64,000 nt of DNA from Paraherbaspirillum soli (GCF_042654985.1 NZ_JBHSMT010000023.1:124001-188000); one strand, 5' to 3'; counted from the first letter of the stretch, positions 8,929 to 18,582 are shown. Notes: generated by a model not told the origin, from the sequence alone. Numbers and translations are program-made.

Positions 8929-10151
8929 ACTTCCTCCAGTGCCTTCAGGCGGCGCTTGCTTTCGCGCACATAGGGATTGCTTTCATCCCATGCATAACCG
9001 GCCAGGATCGCGGCAATCATGCGCTTGATTTCCGGCTGCTGCTGTTCATGGAAGATGACTTTCTGGAAGCCGCCGGCGTACCACGACTCGACAAAGGTGC
9101 GGAAAGTATCGACGCCTTTCTTCAACGGCACCGCGTACTCATGCTCCCAGTCCACGGCTATCCCGGCGAAATGCCGTTGCAGGACCGCGGCAGCCATGCT
9201 GGCGGACTTCATCGCAATCGTGACCCCCGACGAAAATACCGGATCCAGGAATTCGCCGGCATTGCCGAGCAAGGCATAGCCTTTGCCCCACAAGGACTTG
9301 ACGTTGGCCGAGTAGCCGACAATCTGCCGTGCAGGCGTATCCCAGCGCGCATGCTGCAGCAGCTGGCGCAGCGAAGGATCCTGCATCACCAAGGCTTGCA
9401 GGCGTTCGCTCTCGCTGCCTTGGTATTTTTCCAGGAAAGAGGTTTCCGCCACCACCCCGATCGAACAACGGCCGGCGGCAAACGGAATCAGCCAGTACCA
9501 GACATCGCAATGCTCAGGATGGACCGTGACCCGAATCTTGTTGCGGTCGAAATCGGGGGCGGCGATCCCATCTTCGATGTGGGTGAAAATCGCGCCCCGC
9601 ACCGGGAAGTTGGATGGCGTTTCCAGCTGCAGCAGGCGCGGCAATACCCGGCCAAAACCGCTGGCGTCCAGAATGAATCCCGCTTCCACCACATAGTCCG
9701 AACCATCCGCATGGCGCACCGTGGCTCGCGGCTTGACGCCGTCCAGATCGACCGCGCTCACGCTGTGCTGAAAGCGCACCTCGGCGCCCTGGCGCGCCGC
9801 CTCGGTCGCCAATAGCTGATCGAAGCGCGCGCGCTGGACTTGATAAGTCGTGCCCCAGCCGGCCGAATGCTTATCGCGAAAATCGAAGTCGGTATAGCGC
9901 TCGCCGCGCACGAACGCGGCGCCATTCTTGAACTGGAAACCAGCTTCCACCACGGTCTGCAGCATGCCCGCCTGTTGCAGATATTCCATGCTCTGCGGCA
10001 GCAGGCTTTCGCCTATGCTGAAGCGCGGGAACAGCTCGCGTTCCAGCACCAGCACCTGCCGCCCCTGTTGCCGCAGCAAAGCCGCCGCCACCGATCCAGC
10101 CGGACCGGCGCCGATCACCAATACATCGCACTGCTCAACTCTTGCGTTCAT
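8919..10151 (-). CDS. FAD/NAD(P)-dependent oxidoreductase (halogenase/geranylgeranyl-reductase-like)
   Basis: 410 residues. An N-terminal dinucleotide-binding motif DVLVIGAGPAGS is followed by an Arg/Phe-rich segment FPRFSIGESLLP, typical of the tryptophan-halogenase and geranylgeranyl-reductase superfamily. The second FAD motif region reads LLGNAGEFLDPVFSSG. Such enzymes are standard in aryl polyene, flexirubin and xanthomonadin clusters, where ring hydroxylation or another head-group modification is proposed. Whether it is a halogenase is undecided; I did not find a clear tryptophan-halogenase WxWxIP motif. It overlaps both neighbours. Confidence 0.85.
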   Translation of the reverse strand: MNARVEQCDVLVIGAGPAGSVAAALLRQQGRQVLVLERELFPRFSIGESLLPQSMEYLQQAGMLQTVVEAGFQFKNGAAFVRGERYTDFDFRDKHSAGWGTTYQVQRARFDQLLATEAARQGAEVRFQHSVSAVDLDGVKPRATVRHADGSDYVVEAGFILDASGFGRVLPRLLQLETPSNFPVRGAIFTHIEDGIAAPDFDRNKIRVTVHPEHCDVWYWLIPFAAGRCSIGVVAETSFLEKYQGSESERLQALVMQDPSLRQLLQHARWDTPARQIVGYSANVKSLWGKGYALLGNAGEFLDPVFSSGVTIAMKSASMAAAVLQRHFAGIAVDWEHEYAVPLKKGVDTFRTFVESWYAGGFQKVIFHEQQQPEIKRMIAAILAGYAWDESNPYVRESKRRLKALEEVCA

Positions 10152-12532
10152 CTTTTCGTTCCCTGTAAATCCTGACTAAAACAAGGAGCGATCAACCAAA
10201 CGATCGCTATCCCAATCAACATCGTCAATCCAAACGCATGCAGCGGCGGCGTACCGGACAGCGCCAGCAGCCCGAACGACAGCAAGGCGCTGAGCGCCGA
10301 CAAGCCTACCGTCAACCAGGCGAAACGATCGCGCCGGTCGCTTTGCTCCTGCAAGAAAATACCGTAATCGACACCCAGCCCGAGAATCAGCATCAAGGCC
10401 AGCACATGGAACAATTGCAGCGGCTGTCCGATCAGCCCGAGCACCGCTAAGGTGGCGCTGCTGGCCAACGCGGGCGGCGCCACCACGCGCCACGCGGCGC
10501 TGCGATAACGGGCACATAGCAACAGGTAGATCGCCGCATACGCGCCCAGCAAGACCCAGCCCATATATTGCCGATAGTGACCCAGCACCGACGATATCTC
10601 GCTAACCTTGTCGACCCACTGCACGCCGTCCAGTCCGGCTGCGGCCTGCTTCAATAACGGCAGGTCGGCGTAATTATTCACGCCACGCAGCGCCACGATG
10701 CTGGCGTAGGTGCTGCCGTGCGCAGCTGCCACCTGGCCCAACCACAGATGGCGCGACGGCTCGCTCGCCGCGGTCTTCAGGAAATCGGCCGGGGTCAGCG
10801 CCGCGTCCACGGTGGAAGCACGCTCGCGCATTTTCCGCACCCAGTTGTCATCCTCGCCAAGCTGGGCCGCCAGCATTTTCAGCGGACCTTCCGCGCCCAA
10901 CAGCGCCTGCGTCACCAGGGCACGGTTCGCGGCCTGACTGCGCGCCGACGGTGTCCAGTTGGACATCGCCTGATAGCCGCTGATGACGTGTTTGGCGACC
11001 AGCGGTTCCAGCCGCTGCTGCAACGCTTCTTCGCGCTGCAATACCAGCTCCGCCGTATCGCCGCGCACCAGGTAAAACTGCACCGGGGTCGGCGCATCGA
11101 GCAATTTCCCGAGCTTGATCTGATCGTCCAGCAAAGCCTTCGGCGGCGTCTGCAGCGAGCGGATATCGTCGTTCACCTGCAGCCGCAGCATGCCGGCGAT
11201 CACCAATGCGCCAAACAGGATTGCCGCTCCCAAGGTCGCGCGATTCATGCGCAGCAAGGGCCAGTGACGGCGGCTGGCGCCGTACCAATCGGCAAACCGC
11301 GAGTGCTTCAAGGTCGCCGGTCCCAGCAGCGCCGGAAACCAGAAAATCACGGTCAGCCACGCAAACAGCAAACCCAGCACCGAAAATATCGCCATCTGCC
11401 GCAAGCCGGGAAACGGTGTCAGCGCCAAGCCGATATAACCGATCACGGCGGCGGTCAAGGTCAGCAATAAACCGGGCAGCAGACGGCGCAGCAATTGCCG
11501 CGATGTCAGCGACGGGTCTGCTCCCAGCCGGCTGCACAAGAAATAAATGCCGTAGTCCTGCGCCACGCCGATCAGGCTGGCGCCGAACACCAGGGTCAGC
11601 AAATGCACCCGGCCGAAGATCAGCCAGCACACTGAAAATGCGCCGAGACAGCCGATCCCTATCGACAACATGATCAATGCGATCGGCCGCAATGAACCGA
11701 AGCTCAACCACATCAGCAGCACGATGCCGAGCAGCGAACCGACGCCGATGGTCGACATTTCACGGCTGGCCTGGGCGCTGGCGGCGCCGGCATGCAACAC
11801 CACCCCGGCGCTGATCAGCTCGACGCTGGGCACGGCCTGCTTGGCAGCCTGCCCGGCTTGCGTCAGCAGCGGCAGCACCGCCTGCTGGGTCGCCATCGAA
11901 AACACCGGCTGCCGCAAGGTCATCAACAGCATTGCATACGAGCGACCGTTGGCCTCGACGAACAAATGACCGTCGCGCGGCCGCACCGGGGTTTCCCGCG
12001 CCCGGGCCTGGACCCAACCGCTGAACAAGCCAAACGGGTCGTCTTGCCATGCCCCCAATTTAGGCCCGGAAAACGGGCTGTACAGTTGTTGCAAAGCGGT
12101 GTCGACCCAATACTTGGGCGGCTGTTCGCGCAAGGCTTTTTGCTGCTCCGGGGTCAACAGATTTGATTTCAAGCGCTGCGATGGCGCCAGCCAGTCGCGC
12201 TGGCTTTGCTCGGACATTTGCGCACCGATTTGCAGCAGGTCGGAATGCTGCGCCATGACCCCGCTGTACGCATCGGCGGCTTGCCGGGCATGTTGCCAGT
12301 CATCGGCGCCGACCAGCACGATCAAGCGTTGCTGGGCGGAGTCGACCATGTGCGTGAACGCCTGCTGCAACACCGGATCGCGCTGCTCGACCGGCAGCAA
12401 GGCCAGGATGTCGGTATCCGGCACCACGCCCTTGCCCAGCCACAGATAGGCGTTGTGCGCCAACAGCAGGCCAACCGCCAGCGCCCAGATCAGCGCCAGG
12501 CGTTTGGGCCAATTGTTGAACCACTTATTCAA
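10148..12532 (-). CDS. MMPL/RND-family exporter of the APE operon
   Basis: 794-residue inner-membrane protein. It has one N-terminal membrane helix (about 12-30), a large periplasmic domain, a block of five or six helices (about 255-420), a second periplasmic domain, and a final helix block (about 630-790). The two-fold repeat matches MMPL and hopanoid RND-type transporters. In APE clusters this protein is thought to move the lipid-linked aryl polyene out of the inner membrane. It overlaps the LolA-like carrier by eight bases, consistent with a shared export route. Confidence 0.88.
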   Translation of the reverse strand: MNKWFNNWPKRLALIWALAVGLLLAHNAYLWLGKGVVPDTDILALLPVEQRDPVLQQAFTHMVDSAQQRLIVLVGADDWQHARQAADAYSGVMAQHSDLLQIGAQMSEQSQRDWLAPSQRLKSNLLTPEQQKALREQPPKYWVDTALQQLYSPFSGPKLGAWQDDPFGLFSGWVQARARETPVRPRDGHLFVEANGRSYAMLLMTLRQPVFSMATQQAVLPLLTQAGQAAKQAVPSVELISAGVVLHAGAASAQASREMSTIGVGSLLGIVLLMWLSFGSLRPIALIMLSIGIGCLGAFSVCWLIFGRVHLLTLVFGASLIGVAQDYGIYFLCSRLGADPSLTSRQLLRRLLPGLLLTLTAAVIGYIGLALTPFPGLRQMAIFSVLGLLFAWLTVIFWFPALLGPATLKHSRFADWYGASRRHWPLLRMNRATLGAAILFGALVIAGMLRLQVNDDIRSLQTPPKALLDDQIKLGKLLDAPTPVQFYLVRGDTAELVLQREEALQQRLEPLVAKHVISGYQAMSNWTPSARSQAANRALVTQALLGAEGPLKMLAAQLGEDDNWVRKMRERASTVDAALTPADFLKTAASEPSRHLWLGQVAAAHGSTYASIVALRGVNNYADLPLLKQAAAGLDGVQWVDKVSEISSVLGHYRQYMGWVLLGAYAAIYLLLCARYRSAAWRVVAPPALASSATLAVLGLIGQPLQLFHVLALMLILGLGVDYGIFLQEQSDRRDRFAWLTVGLSALSALLSFGLLALSGTPPLHAFGLTMLIGIAIVWLIAPCFSQDLQGTKR

Positions 12533-13130
12533 GCAAGGCCCCTTCTTCGGCGCTCATCGCGCCGGCGCCGCTCTGCAACGCGGAGAAGCTGATCTCGGTC
12601 TTGTCGCCGCTGGCCTCGCTGATGGTCACGCTTTTGACGTAAGCGCCGCCGGTCAATGCCAGCGTCCCGATCGCCTTGGCCAGCGCCGGCTCGCGCGCGG
12701 TCAGCGCCACTTTCCAGCTATTGCCCTGGACGCTGCCATCCAGTTCGAACAAGGTTTGCAATTGGCTCAGATCGCCGGCCAGCAATGAAAACAACACGCT
12801 GTTGATCATCCGCACCACCGGTTCCTGCTTGGAATCCATCCGCATCGCCACCTTGTCGCCCTGCATTTGCACGATTTCATCGCGCTTCAGGCGCAAGGTA
12901 TTGGGGAATGGCTGCAAGGTGCTCCACAGCACGCCCTTGCCTTTCACTACACAAAAACGGCCGTTGGATTGCAACGGTTTCTTGATCCCGACCAGCTGCT
13001 TGCTTTGATCGAAGCGACCGCACAGTACCGGCGGTTTGGCCAGCATCGCCTGGATTTTTTCGACCGGGGCGGCGGCTTGCGAGGACAGAGAGAAGAAGGC
13101 GAAAAGACTGGCTGCAAATAAGCGTTTCAT
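12525..13130 (-). CDS. LolA-like periplasmic lipoprotein/lipid carrier
   Basis: 201 residues from the ATG at 13130, chosen because it overlaps the thioesterase TGA as ATGA and starts a clean signal peptide (MKRLFAASLFAFFSLSSQAAA). Without this choice the frame would begin 54 codons earlier inside the neighbouring gene. The mature part is beta-rich, in line with LolA-related outer-membrane carrier proteins in APE clusters. It would ferry lipidated product across the periplasm after the MMPL exporter. Substrate specificity is inferred from context only. Confidence 0.82.
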   Translation of the reverse strand: MKRLFAASLFAFFSLSSQAAAPVEKIQAMLAKPPVLCGRFDQSKQLVGIKKPLQSNGRFCVVKGKGVLWSTLQPFPNTLRLKRDEIVQMQGDKVAMRMDSKQEPVVRMINSVLFSLLAGDLSQLQTLFELDGSVQGNSWKVALTAREPALAKAIGTLALTGGAYVKSVTISEASGDKTEISFSALQSGAGAMSAEEGALLE

Positions 13131-13558
13131 TCTGTGGCGATTCCTAATTTTTGAAATAACACGGGCGGCGAGGCGAAGCACATTTCGCGCGTCGCCATGT
13201 GAACCGCGACTTGGGTCGTGCTGCCGCGGGTCAAACGCTGGCCGCTGGCGCTGTCGACTACCAGGTAGTCGATCTTGAGCCGGTTTTCCCATTCGACGAT
13301 GCTGGCGCTGACGGTGATGCGTTGGCCGAATTTGGCCGGGTGGGCGTAGCGCAGGTGCAGGTCGATCACCGGCCAGGCGTAACCGGAAGCCTGCATCTCC
13401 TCATAGTTGTAGTCGATAGAATCGAACAGCGCGCAACGCGCCACTTCCAGGTATTTGACGTAATTGCCGTGCCAGACGATCTCCATCGGATCGAGATCGT
13501 AAAACTGCACCTGCAGCTCGACTTGCGCCGACCAGCGGCTGGGTGATTTTTTATTCAT
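13127..13558 (-). CDS. 4HBT-family acyl thioesterase
   Basis: 143-residue hotdog thioesterase. The 4-hydroxybenzoyl-CoA-thioesterase/YbgC motif is FYDLDPMEIVWHGNYVKY, with Asp23 as the likely catalytic acid and the conserved His30. It may release the aryl polyenoic acid or clear misprimed ACPs. The start overlaps the ammonia-lyase stop by eight bases. A thioesterase in this position is common in APE operons. Confidence 0.88.
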   Translation of the reverse strand: MNKKSPSRWSAQVELQVQFYDLDPMEIVWHGNYVKYLEVARCALFDSIDYNYEEMQASGYAWPVIDLHLRYAHPAKFGQRITVSASIVEWENRLKIDYLVVDSASGQRLTRGSTTQVAVHMATREMCFASPPVLFQKLGIATE

Positions 13559-15107
13559 ACAGTTGCCAATGTTTGACGCGAATCCGATCCAGCAGCAAAC
13601 GCAGATCAGGCTCCAGCATGCGGTCTTCCTGGACCACCGCGATATCCGCAGCCAGCGCGTCCATCATCGCTTGCAACTGCTGCTGCGGCTGAGCCGCTGG
13701 GTCCACCTTGCAACGCAGCCAGACGCCCTGCCGCACGCTGATCAACAACGCCGCCACCACTTGCTCGGTCAGTTGCAGCACGCGCAGACAATCGCGGGCG
13801 GCAATCGTGCCCATGCTGACCTTGTCCTGGTTGTGGCATTCAGTGGAACGGGAAAACACCGATGCCGGCATGGTCAATTTCAGCGCTTCGGCAGTCCAGG
13901 CCGAGGCGCTGATTTGCAAGGCTTTCAGACCGTGGTTGATGCTGGCGCGCGGCCCTTCGACTCCCGACAGATTGGCCGGCAAGCCGTGGTTGTAACGGCT
14001 GTCGACCAGCAAGGCCATCTGCCGGTCCAGCAAGTCGGCGACATTGGCCACCGCGTTTTTCATGCTATCCATGGCGAAGGCGATATGGCCGCCGTAGAAA
14101 TGGCCGCCATGCAGCACGCGCTCATTTTCGGCATCGATAATCGGGTTGTCGTTGGCGCTGTTCAATTCGTTTTCGATCGACTGCCGCATCCACGGCAAGG
14201 CATCGGCCAGCACCCCGATCACATGCGGCGCGCAGCGGATCGAGTAGCGGTCCTGCAAGCGCTTCTCATTGCGCGGCGCATCGTGCGCAGGCAAATCCGT
14301 ACGCAACCAGGCCGCCACCTGCTGCTGGCCCGCGTGCGGTTTGACGGAAAACAAGGTGGCGTCGAAGTGGTGCGCATTGCCGTCCAGCGCAAAGCTGGAC
14401 AGCGCCGTGATCCTGGTCGCGATCCGCATCAGGTATTCAGCGCGGTCATAGGCCAGACAGGCCAGCGCAGTCATCGCGGCGGTGCCGTTCATGATCGCCA
14501 AACCTTCTTTCGGCCGCAGCCGCAACGGCGTGATGCCGGCGTCTGCCAACGCTTGCGCGGCCGGCACTTTGACGCCATCGCGCCAGACTTCGCGCTCGCC
14601 GCACAGCACCGCGGCCAGATAAGACAACGGTGTCAAATCGCCGCTGGCGCCGACCGATCCTTCCGATGGAATCAAGGGCAGCAAATCGGCTTGCAACAAT
14701 CGTGCGATTTGCTCCAGCAAGCCGACGCTGACGCCGGAATAACCCTTGCTCAGCGACGCCAGACGCACCGCCATGATGGCGCGGGTCTGCGCCGGACTGA
14801 ACAATTCGCCCAGGCCGCAACCGTGATAGGTGTACAGATGGTGCGGCAAGTCCGGCACCAGTTCCATCGGCACATTGACCGTGCAGGAATCGCCGTAACC
14901 GGTGGTGACGCCGTAGATGGTGCCGTCCTCGCGCAGCAGGCGACCCAGAAAATCGGCGCCGCGCGTGATCGCGGCCCGGAACGCGGGCGCGTCCGACAGC
15001 GCGACCTGGGCCGAGGCGGTGGCGATATCGACGACATCTTCAATCGTCAAGCGGCCCTGGTCGAAGGTGACGGTACGGAGAGGGTTTTTCAGGTCAGCGG
15101 GGTGCAT
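13551..15107 (-). CDS. Aromatic amino acid (HAL/PAL/TAL-family) ammonia-lyase
   Basis: 518 residues, the usual size for bacterial histidine/tyrosine ammonia-lyases. The MIO cofactor triad Ala154-Ser155-Gly156 (GSVGASGDLTP) is present, as are the catalytic Tyr65 in IYGVTTGYGD and a conserved NDNPI segment. The product should be an aryl acrylate such as coumarate or cinnamate, a plausible aryl starter. The residue pair that separates HAL (Ser-His), TAL (His-Leu) and PAL (Phe-Leu) appears to be Tyr94-His95, so substrate is not predicted. I chose ATG 15107, with GGAT about seven bases upstream; ATG 15113 is an alternative. It is not next to hut genes, so histidine breakdown is unlikely. Confidence 0.88.
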   Translation of the reverse strand: MHPADLKNPLRTVTFDQGRLTIEDVVDIATASAQVALSDAPAFRAAITRGADFLGRLLREDGTIYGVTTGYGDSCTVNVPMELVPDLPHHLYTYHGCGLGELFSPAQTRAIMAVRLASLSKGYSGVSVGLLEQIARLLQADLLPLIPSEGSVGASGDLTPLSYLAAVLCGEREVWRDGVKVPAAQALADAGITPLRLRPKEGLAIMNGTAAMTALACLAYDRAEYLMRIATRITALSSFALDGNAHHFDATLFSVKPHAGQQQVAAWLRTDLPAHDAPRNEKRLQDRYSIRCAPHVIGVLADALPWMRQSIENELNSANDNPIIDAENERVLHGGHFYGGHIAFAMDSMKNAVANVADLLDRQMALLVDSRYNHGLPANLSGVEGPRASINHGLKALQISASAWTAEALKLTMPASVFSRSTECHNQDKVSMGTIAARDCLRVLQLTEQVVAALLISVRQGVWLRCKVDPAAQPQQQLQAMMDALAADIAVVQEDRMLEPDLRLLLDRIRVKHWQLYE

Positions 15108-16053
15108 CGTCATATCCAGATAAACGCCAGAAATCATAAAAATTGAACCATTGCAGCGGCGCCCGCAGGCAGAAATGTTCCAGCCGCGCGGCGTAAGCAG
15201 CGGCCAGTTCATCCAATACCTGATCGCGATTCTTGCGCGGCAAACGAATGGATTCTTGAAACAGCTCGAAATGGCATTCGGAACGAGCACCGACAGTCAG
15301 CGAGAACATCAGGTAAACCGGACACTGCATCACGCTCGCCAGCACATAAGGACCGACCGGGAACGGTGCCCGCTCACCTAAAAAGTCGGCATGTGCCACC
15401 CGTGGATTGGGCGAGACCGGGATGCGGTCGCCGGCGATGGCGACGAACTCGCCGCGCGCCACTTTTTCCGCCAACAGCATGGCCGTGACGGCGTTCATCT
15501 CGGTCACTTGCATCAGGTTCAGCTGGCTATGCGGATCGAGTTGCGCCAGCAGCCGGTTAAACGCCTGGGCGTGTTTGGTATGCACCAGCACCGTGATGCG
15601 CAAGCCGCTGCACTGCCTTGACAGCACCCGGCACAATTCGAGATTGCCGAGGTGGGCGCAGATCAGCAGCCCGCCGCGTTGCGCCTGGATATTCTCCAGC
15701 ATGTGTTCCTGACCGCTATGGATCACATCCTGGGTCTTGAACAAGCCGCCCCACAACAGCATTTTGTCGAGGATGCTTTCGGCAAAGGAGGCGAAATGCT
15801 GGAACACGCCGAGCAGGCCGGAGCGAATCCGGTGCGAGTTATCGGCATGGATGAAGGCGCTCAGCCGGCGCAAATAGCCGCTCGAAGCCTGCCGTGCGCT
15901 GGGCTGGCTGATCAGATACCAGCCCAGCACCGGGTATAGGGCCAGCCGGAACGGCCAGCGTCCTGCGATCCGGTACAACCAGAACAACAGCCGCATGCCG
16001 GCCACGAAGCTGGCTTCGTTGATCTGCGCCCAATGCCGATGTGGTGCACTCAT
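15094..16053 (-). CDS. LpxL/HtrB-like lysophospholipid acyltransferase
   Basis: 319 residues from the ATG at 16053, which overlaps the glycosyltransferase TGA as ATGA; a longer in-frame extension would cover the neighbour. One N-terminal membrane-associating segment (about 18-40) precedes the catalytic HLGNLE motif (H-X4-E). The family joins acyl chains to lipid A or glycerolipid acceptors at the inner membrane. In APE clusters it probably attaches the polyene acid, or a fatty acid, to the lipid anchor. Confidence 0.87.
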   Translation of the reverse strand: MSAPHRHWAQINEASFVAGMRLLFWLYRIAGRWPFRLALYPVLGWYLISQPSARQASSGYLRRLSAFIHADNSHRIRSGLLGVFQHFASFAESILDKMLLWGGLFKTQDVIHSGQEHMLENIQAQRGGLLICAHLGNLELCRVLSRQCSGLRITVLVHTKHAQAFNRLLAQLDPHSQLNLMQVTEMNAVTAMLLAEKVARGEFVAIAGDRIPVSPNPRVAHADFLGERAPFPVGPYVLASVMQCPVYLMFSLTVGARSECHFELFQESIRLPRKNRDQVLDELAAAYAARLEHFCLRAPLQWFNFYDFWRLSGYDDAPR

Positions 16054-16841
16054 CGCACACTCCGGCGGCCGAAGATTTTGCGCGCCAACAAGCTCGGCGC
16101 GCGCCACAGCATGCCGAAGAACAAGACCGTGTGCATGCGTGAAATCAGCACGTTGTCGAGCACCGCGCGGAAATGCGAAACGCCGTCGCTCGGATAGCCG
16201 ACCCGGGTCGGCAGGTTGACGATCTGCATGCCGTCCCAATGCAGGCGCACCAGCACTTCGGTATCGAAATCCATGCGCCGCCCCAATTCCTTGCGCTGCA
16301 TCAGCGCCATCAATGGCGGCAACGGATAGACCCGGAAACCGCACATCGAATCCTTGATATCCAGCGACAGCGTGTTGATCCAGACCCAGACGTGGGTCAG
16401 GTAGCGCGCATAGAAACGCAGCGGCGGCACGCTCTCGTCATACTGCGGACAGCCGGTAATCAAGGCCTGCGGCCGGGAGGCGGCCTGTTGCAGGAAACGG
16501 GGAATGTCGTCGGTGCAATGCTGGCCGTCGGCGTCGATCTGCAAGGCATGCGTATAACCCGCTGCGGCGGCATGCCGCATGCCGGTCAGCACCGCCCCAC
16601 CCTTGCCCTGGTTGACGGCATGCCGCAGCACGATGACCTGTGCCGGCATCGCTGCGGCTAGCGCATCCAGCACCGCCGCGCATTCGTCCGAACTGGCGTC
16701 GTCGACCAGCACGCAGGGCAGTTGGTGAGCCAGCACTGCCGCCACCACCGCGCCGACTGCGTGTTCGTGGTTGTAGACCGGGATCACCGCACAAGGGGTA
16801 AATGCGGGGTTAAATGCCGCTTTGAATTCTGGCTTAAGCAT
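16050..16841 (-). CDS. Family 2 glycosyltransferase
   Basis: 263 residues from ATG 16841, preceded by GGAG at six-base spacing. The GT-A fold signature is AVIPVYNHE at the N-terminus, VDDASSDEC for the nucleotide and IDADGQH as the DXD-like metal motif. A C-terminal hydrophobic segment suggests membrane association. It likely adds a sugar to the lipid carrier or head group; the donor is unknown. It overlaps the ligase gene by eight bases and the acyltransferase by four. Confidence 0.9.
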   Translation of the reverse strand: MLKPEFKAAFNPAFTPCAVIPVYNHEHAVGAVVAAVLAHQLPCVLVDDASSDECAAVLDALAAAMPAQVIVLRHAVNQGKGGAVLTGMRHAAAAGYTHALQIDADGQHCTDDIPRFLQQAASRPQALITGCPQYDESVPPLRFYARYLTHVWVWINTLSLDIKDSMCGFRVYPLPPLMALMQRKELGRRMDFDTEVLVRLHWDGMQIVNLPTRVGYPSDGVSHFRAVLDNVLISRMHTVLFFGMLWRAPSLLARKIFGRRSVR

Positions 16842-18582
16842 CCGCAGCTCCAAACATGACGCGGCCGCTGGCGTGTTGACCGGCAGCCGATGCGAGCCGG
16901 AATGTCAGCCAGGATTTTGCTACATCGTGCTGCAATTCCAGTTGCACCACCATGCCGGGCTGGATCACGCGCTGGAATTTGAGCGCATGCATGCCCAGGA
17001 ATCGCGGCGGCAACGCAAAATAGGCGCGGCCATAAGCAATCGCCCAGTCGGTCTGCACCACGCCTGGCAAAATCGGCGCGCCGTCAAAATGGCCGTTGAA
17101 ATACAGTAGCTCGGGCGGCACGCTCAATTCCAGCACAACGCATGCTTGATCCTGTTCCAGCAAGCGGGTGTTGGGCTTGGTGATCGGCGTCGCCGCCGGC
17201 ACCGGATTTGGGTCCAGCAAGGCGAGCAAATCGGCGTGCGTGGTCTTGCCTTGCGCATTCAGCGGCAGCGCTTCCAGGTAACGCCAGCTGCGCGGCAGCG
17301 CAATCCGCTCCACCGCATGCGCCATGCTTTCGCGCAGCAGCCGGTTCAGGGCCAGCTTGCCGTCTTCCGCCAGTATCTTGCGACCGGCTGCGGACGGCAC
17401 CACGAAGGCGGCGATCCTCTGCCGTTGCGTTTGATGCCCATCCAGCATCAGCACCCGCGCCTCCGCCACCTGCGGAGCGGCTTTCAATTGGCGCTCGATC
17501 GCATCCAGCGAAATACGTTTTTCCTCGACTTTGACAATCCGATCGGCCCGCCCCTTTAACAAGAAGCGCTGCTGATCGACCGCCTGCGCCTGATCCGCCA
17601 GCGCGAACCAGTCGGCGTCCGGCAGGTGCGGCGAACGGATTTCGAGCACGCCGGCGTCAGCCGCAACCCGCCACGCAATCGACGGCATCGCTTGCCAGCT
17701 TTCATCGGTCCCGGCCTGCCGCTGACGCCAGGCGACGCCGCCGGTTTCGGAGCTGCCATACACTTCGATCGGCACCTGCCCCAACAAGCGCCCTGCTTGC
17801 TGCGCTACCTCAGTCGGCAGCGGGCCGCCGGATGAAAATACGGCGCGCAGCAAAGCTGGCGGGAATGACTCGGGAATCCGCTTCAGATGGGCCGGGCTGG
17901 AAATCAATACGGCAGGACGCGCATCCAGTTGCGGCAGCAATTCCTCCATGAATGCCAGGTGCCGCGCATGCATCGCGCGGCCTGCGGTCAACGGCCACAA
18001 CACCTTGAACAGCAAGCCGTAAATATGCTGGTGCGAAACGGTGGCCACGATCTTGGCCGCGCCGATCCGCTCGCCGAACAGCTGTTCCAGCGTCGCGACT
18101 TCGGTCGCCAATTGCGACAGGCGCTTGGGCACCGCTTGCGGCTGGCCGGTGCTGCCGGAGGTATAAATCACCAGACCGGGAAAGTCCGGCGTCAGCGTTT
18201 TGAACTGATGTACTGCAGGGTATGCGCCGCTGCCCGCGGCCGCCATCGTCAGCGGCGCGTACTCTGCCGGAAATTCGCCCAGATAGCCGTCCACCTCGGC
18301 CCGCAAATTGGCGCAGGTCGCAGGCAGCACATCGCCAGGCAAATAGATTGTTTTATCCGCTTGCCAGGCACCGAACAAGGCGCACGCAAAATCCGCGCTA
18401 TCGCTCAAGTGCAAGGCAAAACGTGATCCCGGCTGCTGCGACAACAAGCGCCGCCAAGCATCGGCCTGAGCCAGAAAGTAAGAGAAGTCGAGCGCCCGGC
18501 CGTCGCGCCAGGCAAACGGCCGCGCCTGATCGGCATGCGATGCCGCACTCAACAAGGTCAACATATTGCGGGGATCAGCCAT
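16834..18582 (-). CDS. AMP-dependent ligase fused to an ApeI-like dehydratase domain
   Basis: 582 residues from ATG 18582. Residues about 1-465 form an adenylate-forming ligase, with the ATP loop VIYTSGSTGQPQA at 138-150, YGSSETGG, and a C-terminal KGRADRIVKVEEKRIS hinge. It would activate the aryl acid starter and load it on ACP or CoA. Residues about 478-582 form a second, hotdog-fold domain with NGHFDGAPILPGVVQ (His498), the FabA/FabZ-like ApeI dehydratase signature. The two activities are separate polypeptides in some APE systems. The start overlaps the upstream membrane-protein stop by eight bases. Confidence 0.9.
   Translation of the reverse strand: MADPRNMLTLLSAASHADQARPFAWRDGRALDFSYFLAQADAWRRLLSQQPGSRFALHLSDSADFACALFGAWQADKTIYLPGDVLPATCANLRAEVDGYLGEFPAEYAPLTMAAAGSGAYPAVHQFKTLTPDFPGLVIYTSGSTGQPQAVPKRLSQLATEVATLEQLFGERIGAAKIVATVSHQHIYGLLFKVLWPLTAGRAMHARHLAFMEELLPQLDARPAVLISSPAHLKRIPESFPPALLRAVFSSGGPLPTEVAQQAGRLLGQVPIEVYGSSETGGVAWRQRQAGTDESWQAMPSIAWRVAADAGVLEIRSPHLPDADWFALADQAQAVDQQRFLLKGRADRIVKVEEKRISLDAIERQLKAAPQVAEARVLMLDGHQTQRQRIAAFVVPSAAGRKILAEDGKLALNRLLRESMAHAVERIALPRSWRYLEALPLNAQGKTTHADLLALLDPNPVPAATPITKPNTRLLEQDQACVVLELSVPPELLYFNGHFDGAPILPGVVQTDWAIAYGRAYFALPPRFLGMHALKFQRVIQPGMVVQLELQHDVAKSWLTFRLASAAGQHASGRVMFGAADA

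Noticed and set aside
8850..9815. Long plus-strand frame opposite the FAD oxidoreductase, and similar ones at 29095-29982 and 25758-26732
   Set aside because: All are antisense shadows of well-supported genes with no domain signatures.
13563..15146. A 527-codon open frame on the plus strand
   Set aside because: It is fully antisense to the ammonia-lyase, has no ribosome-binding site, and shows the His/Arg/Gln-rich composition typical of antisense frames in GC-rich genes.
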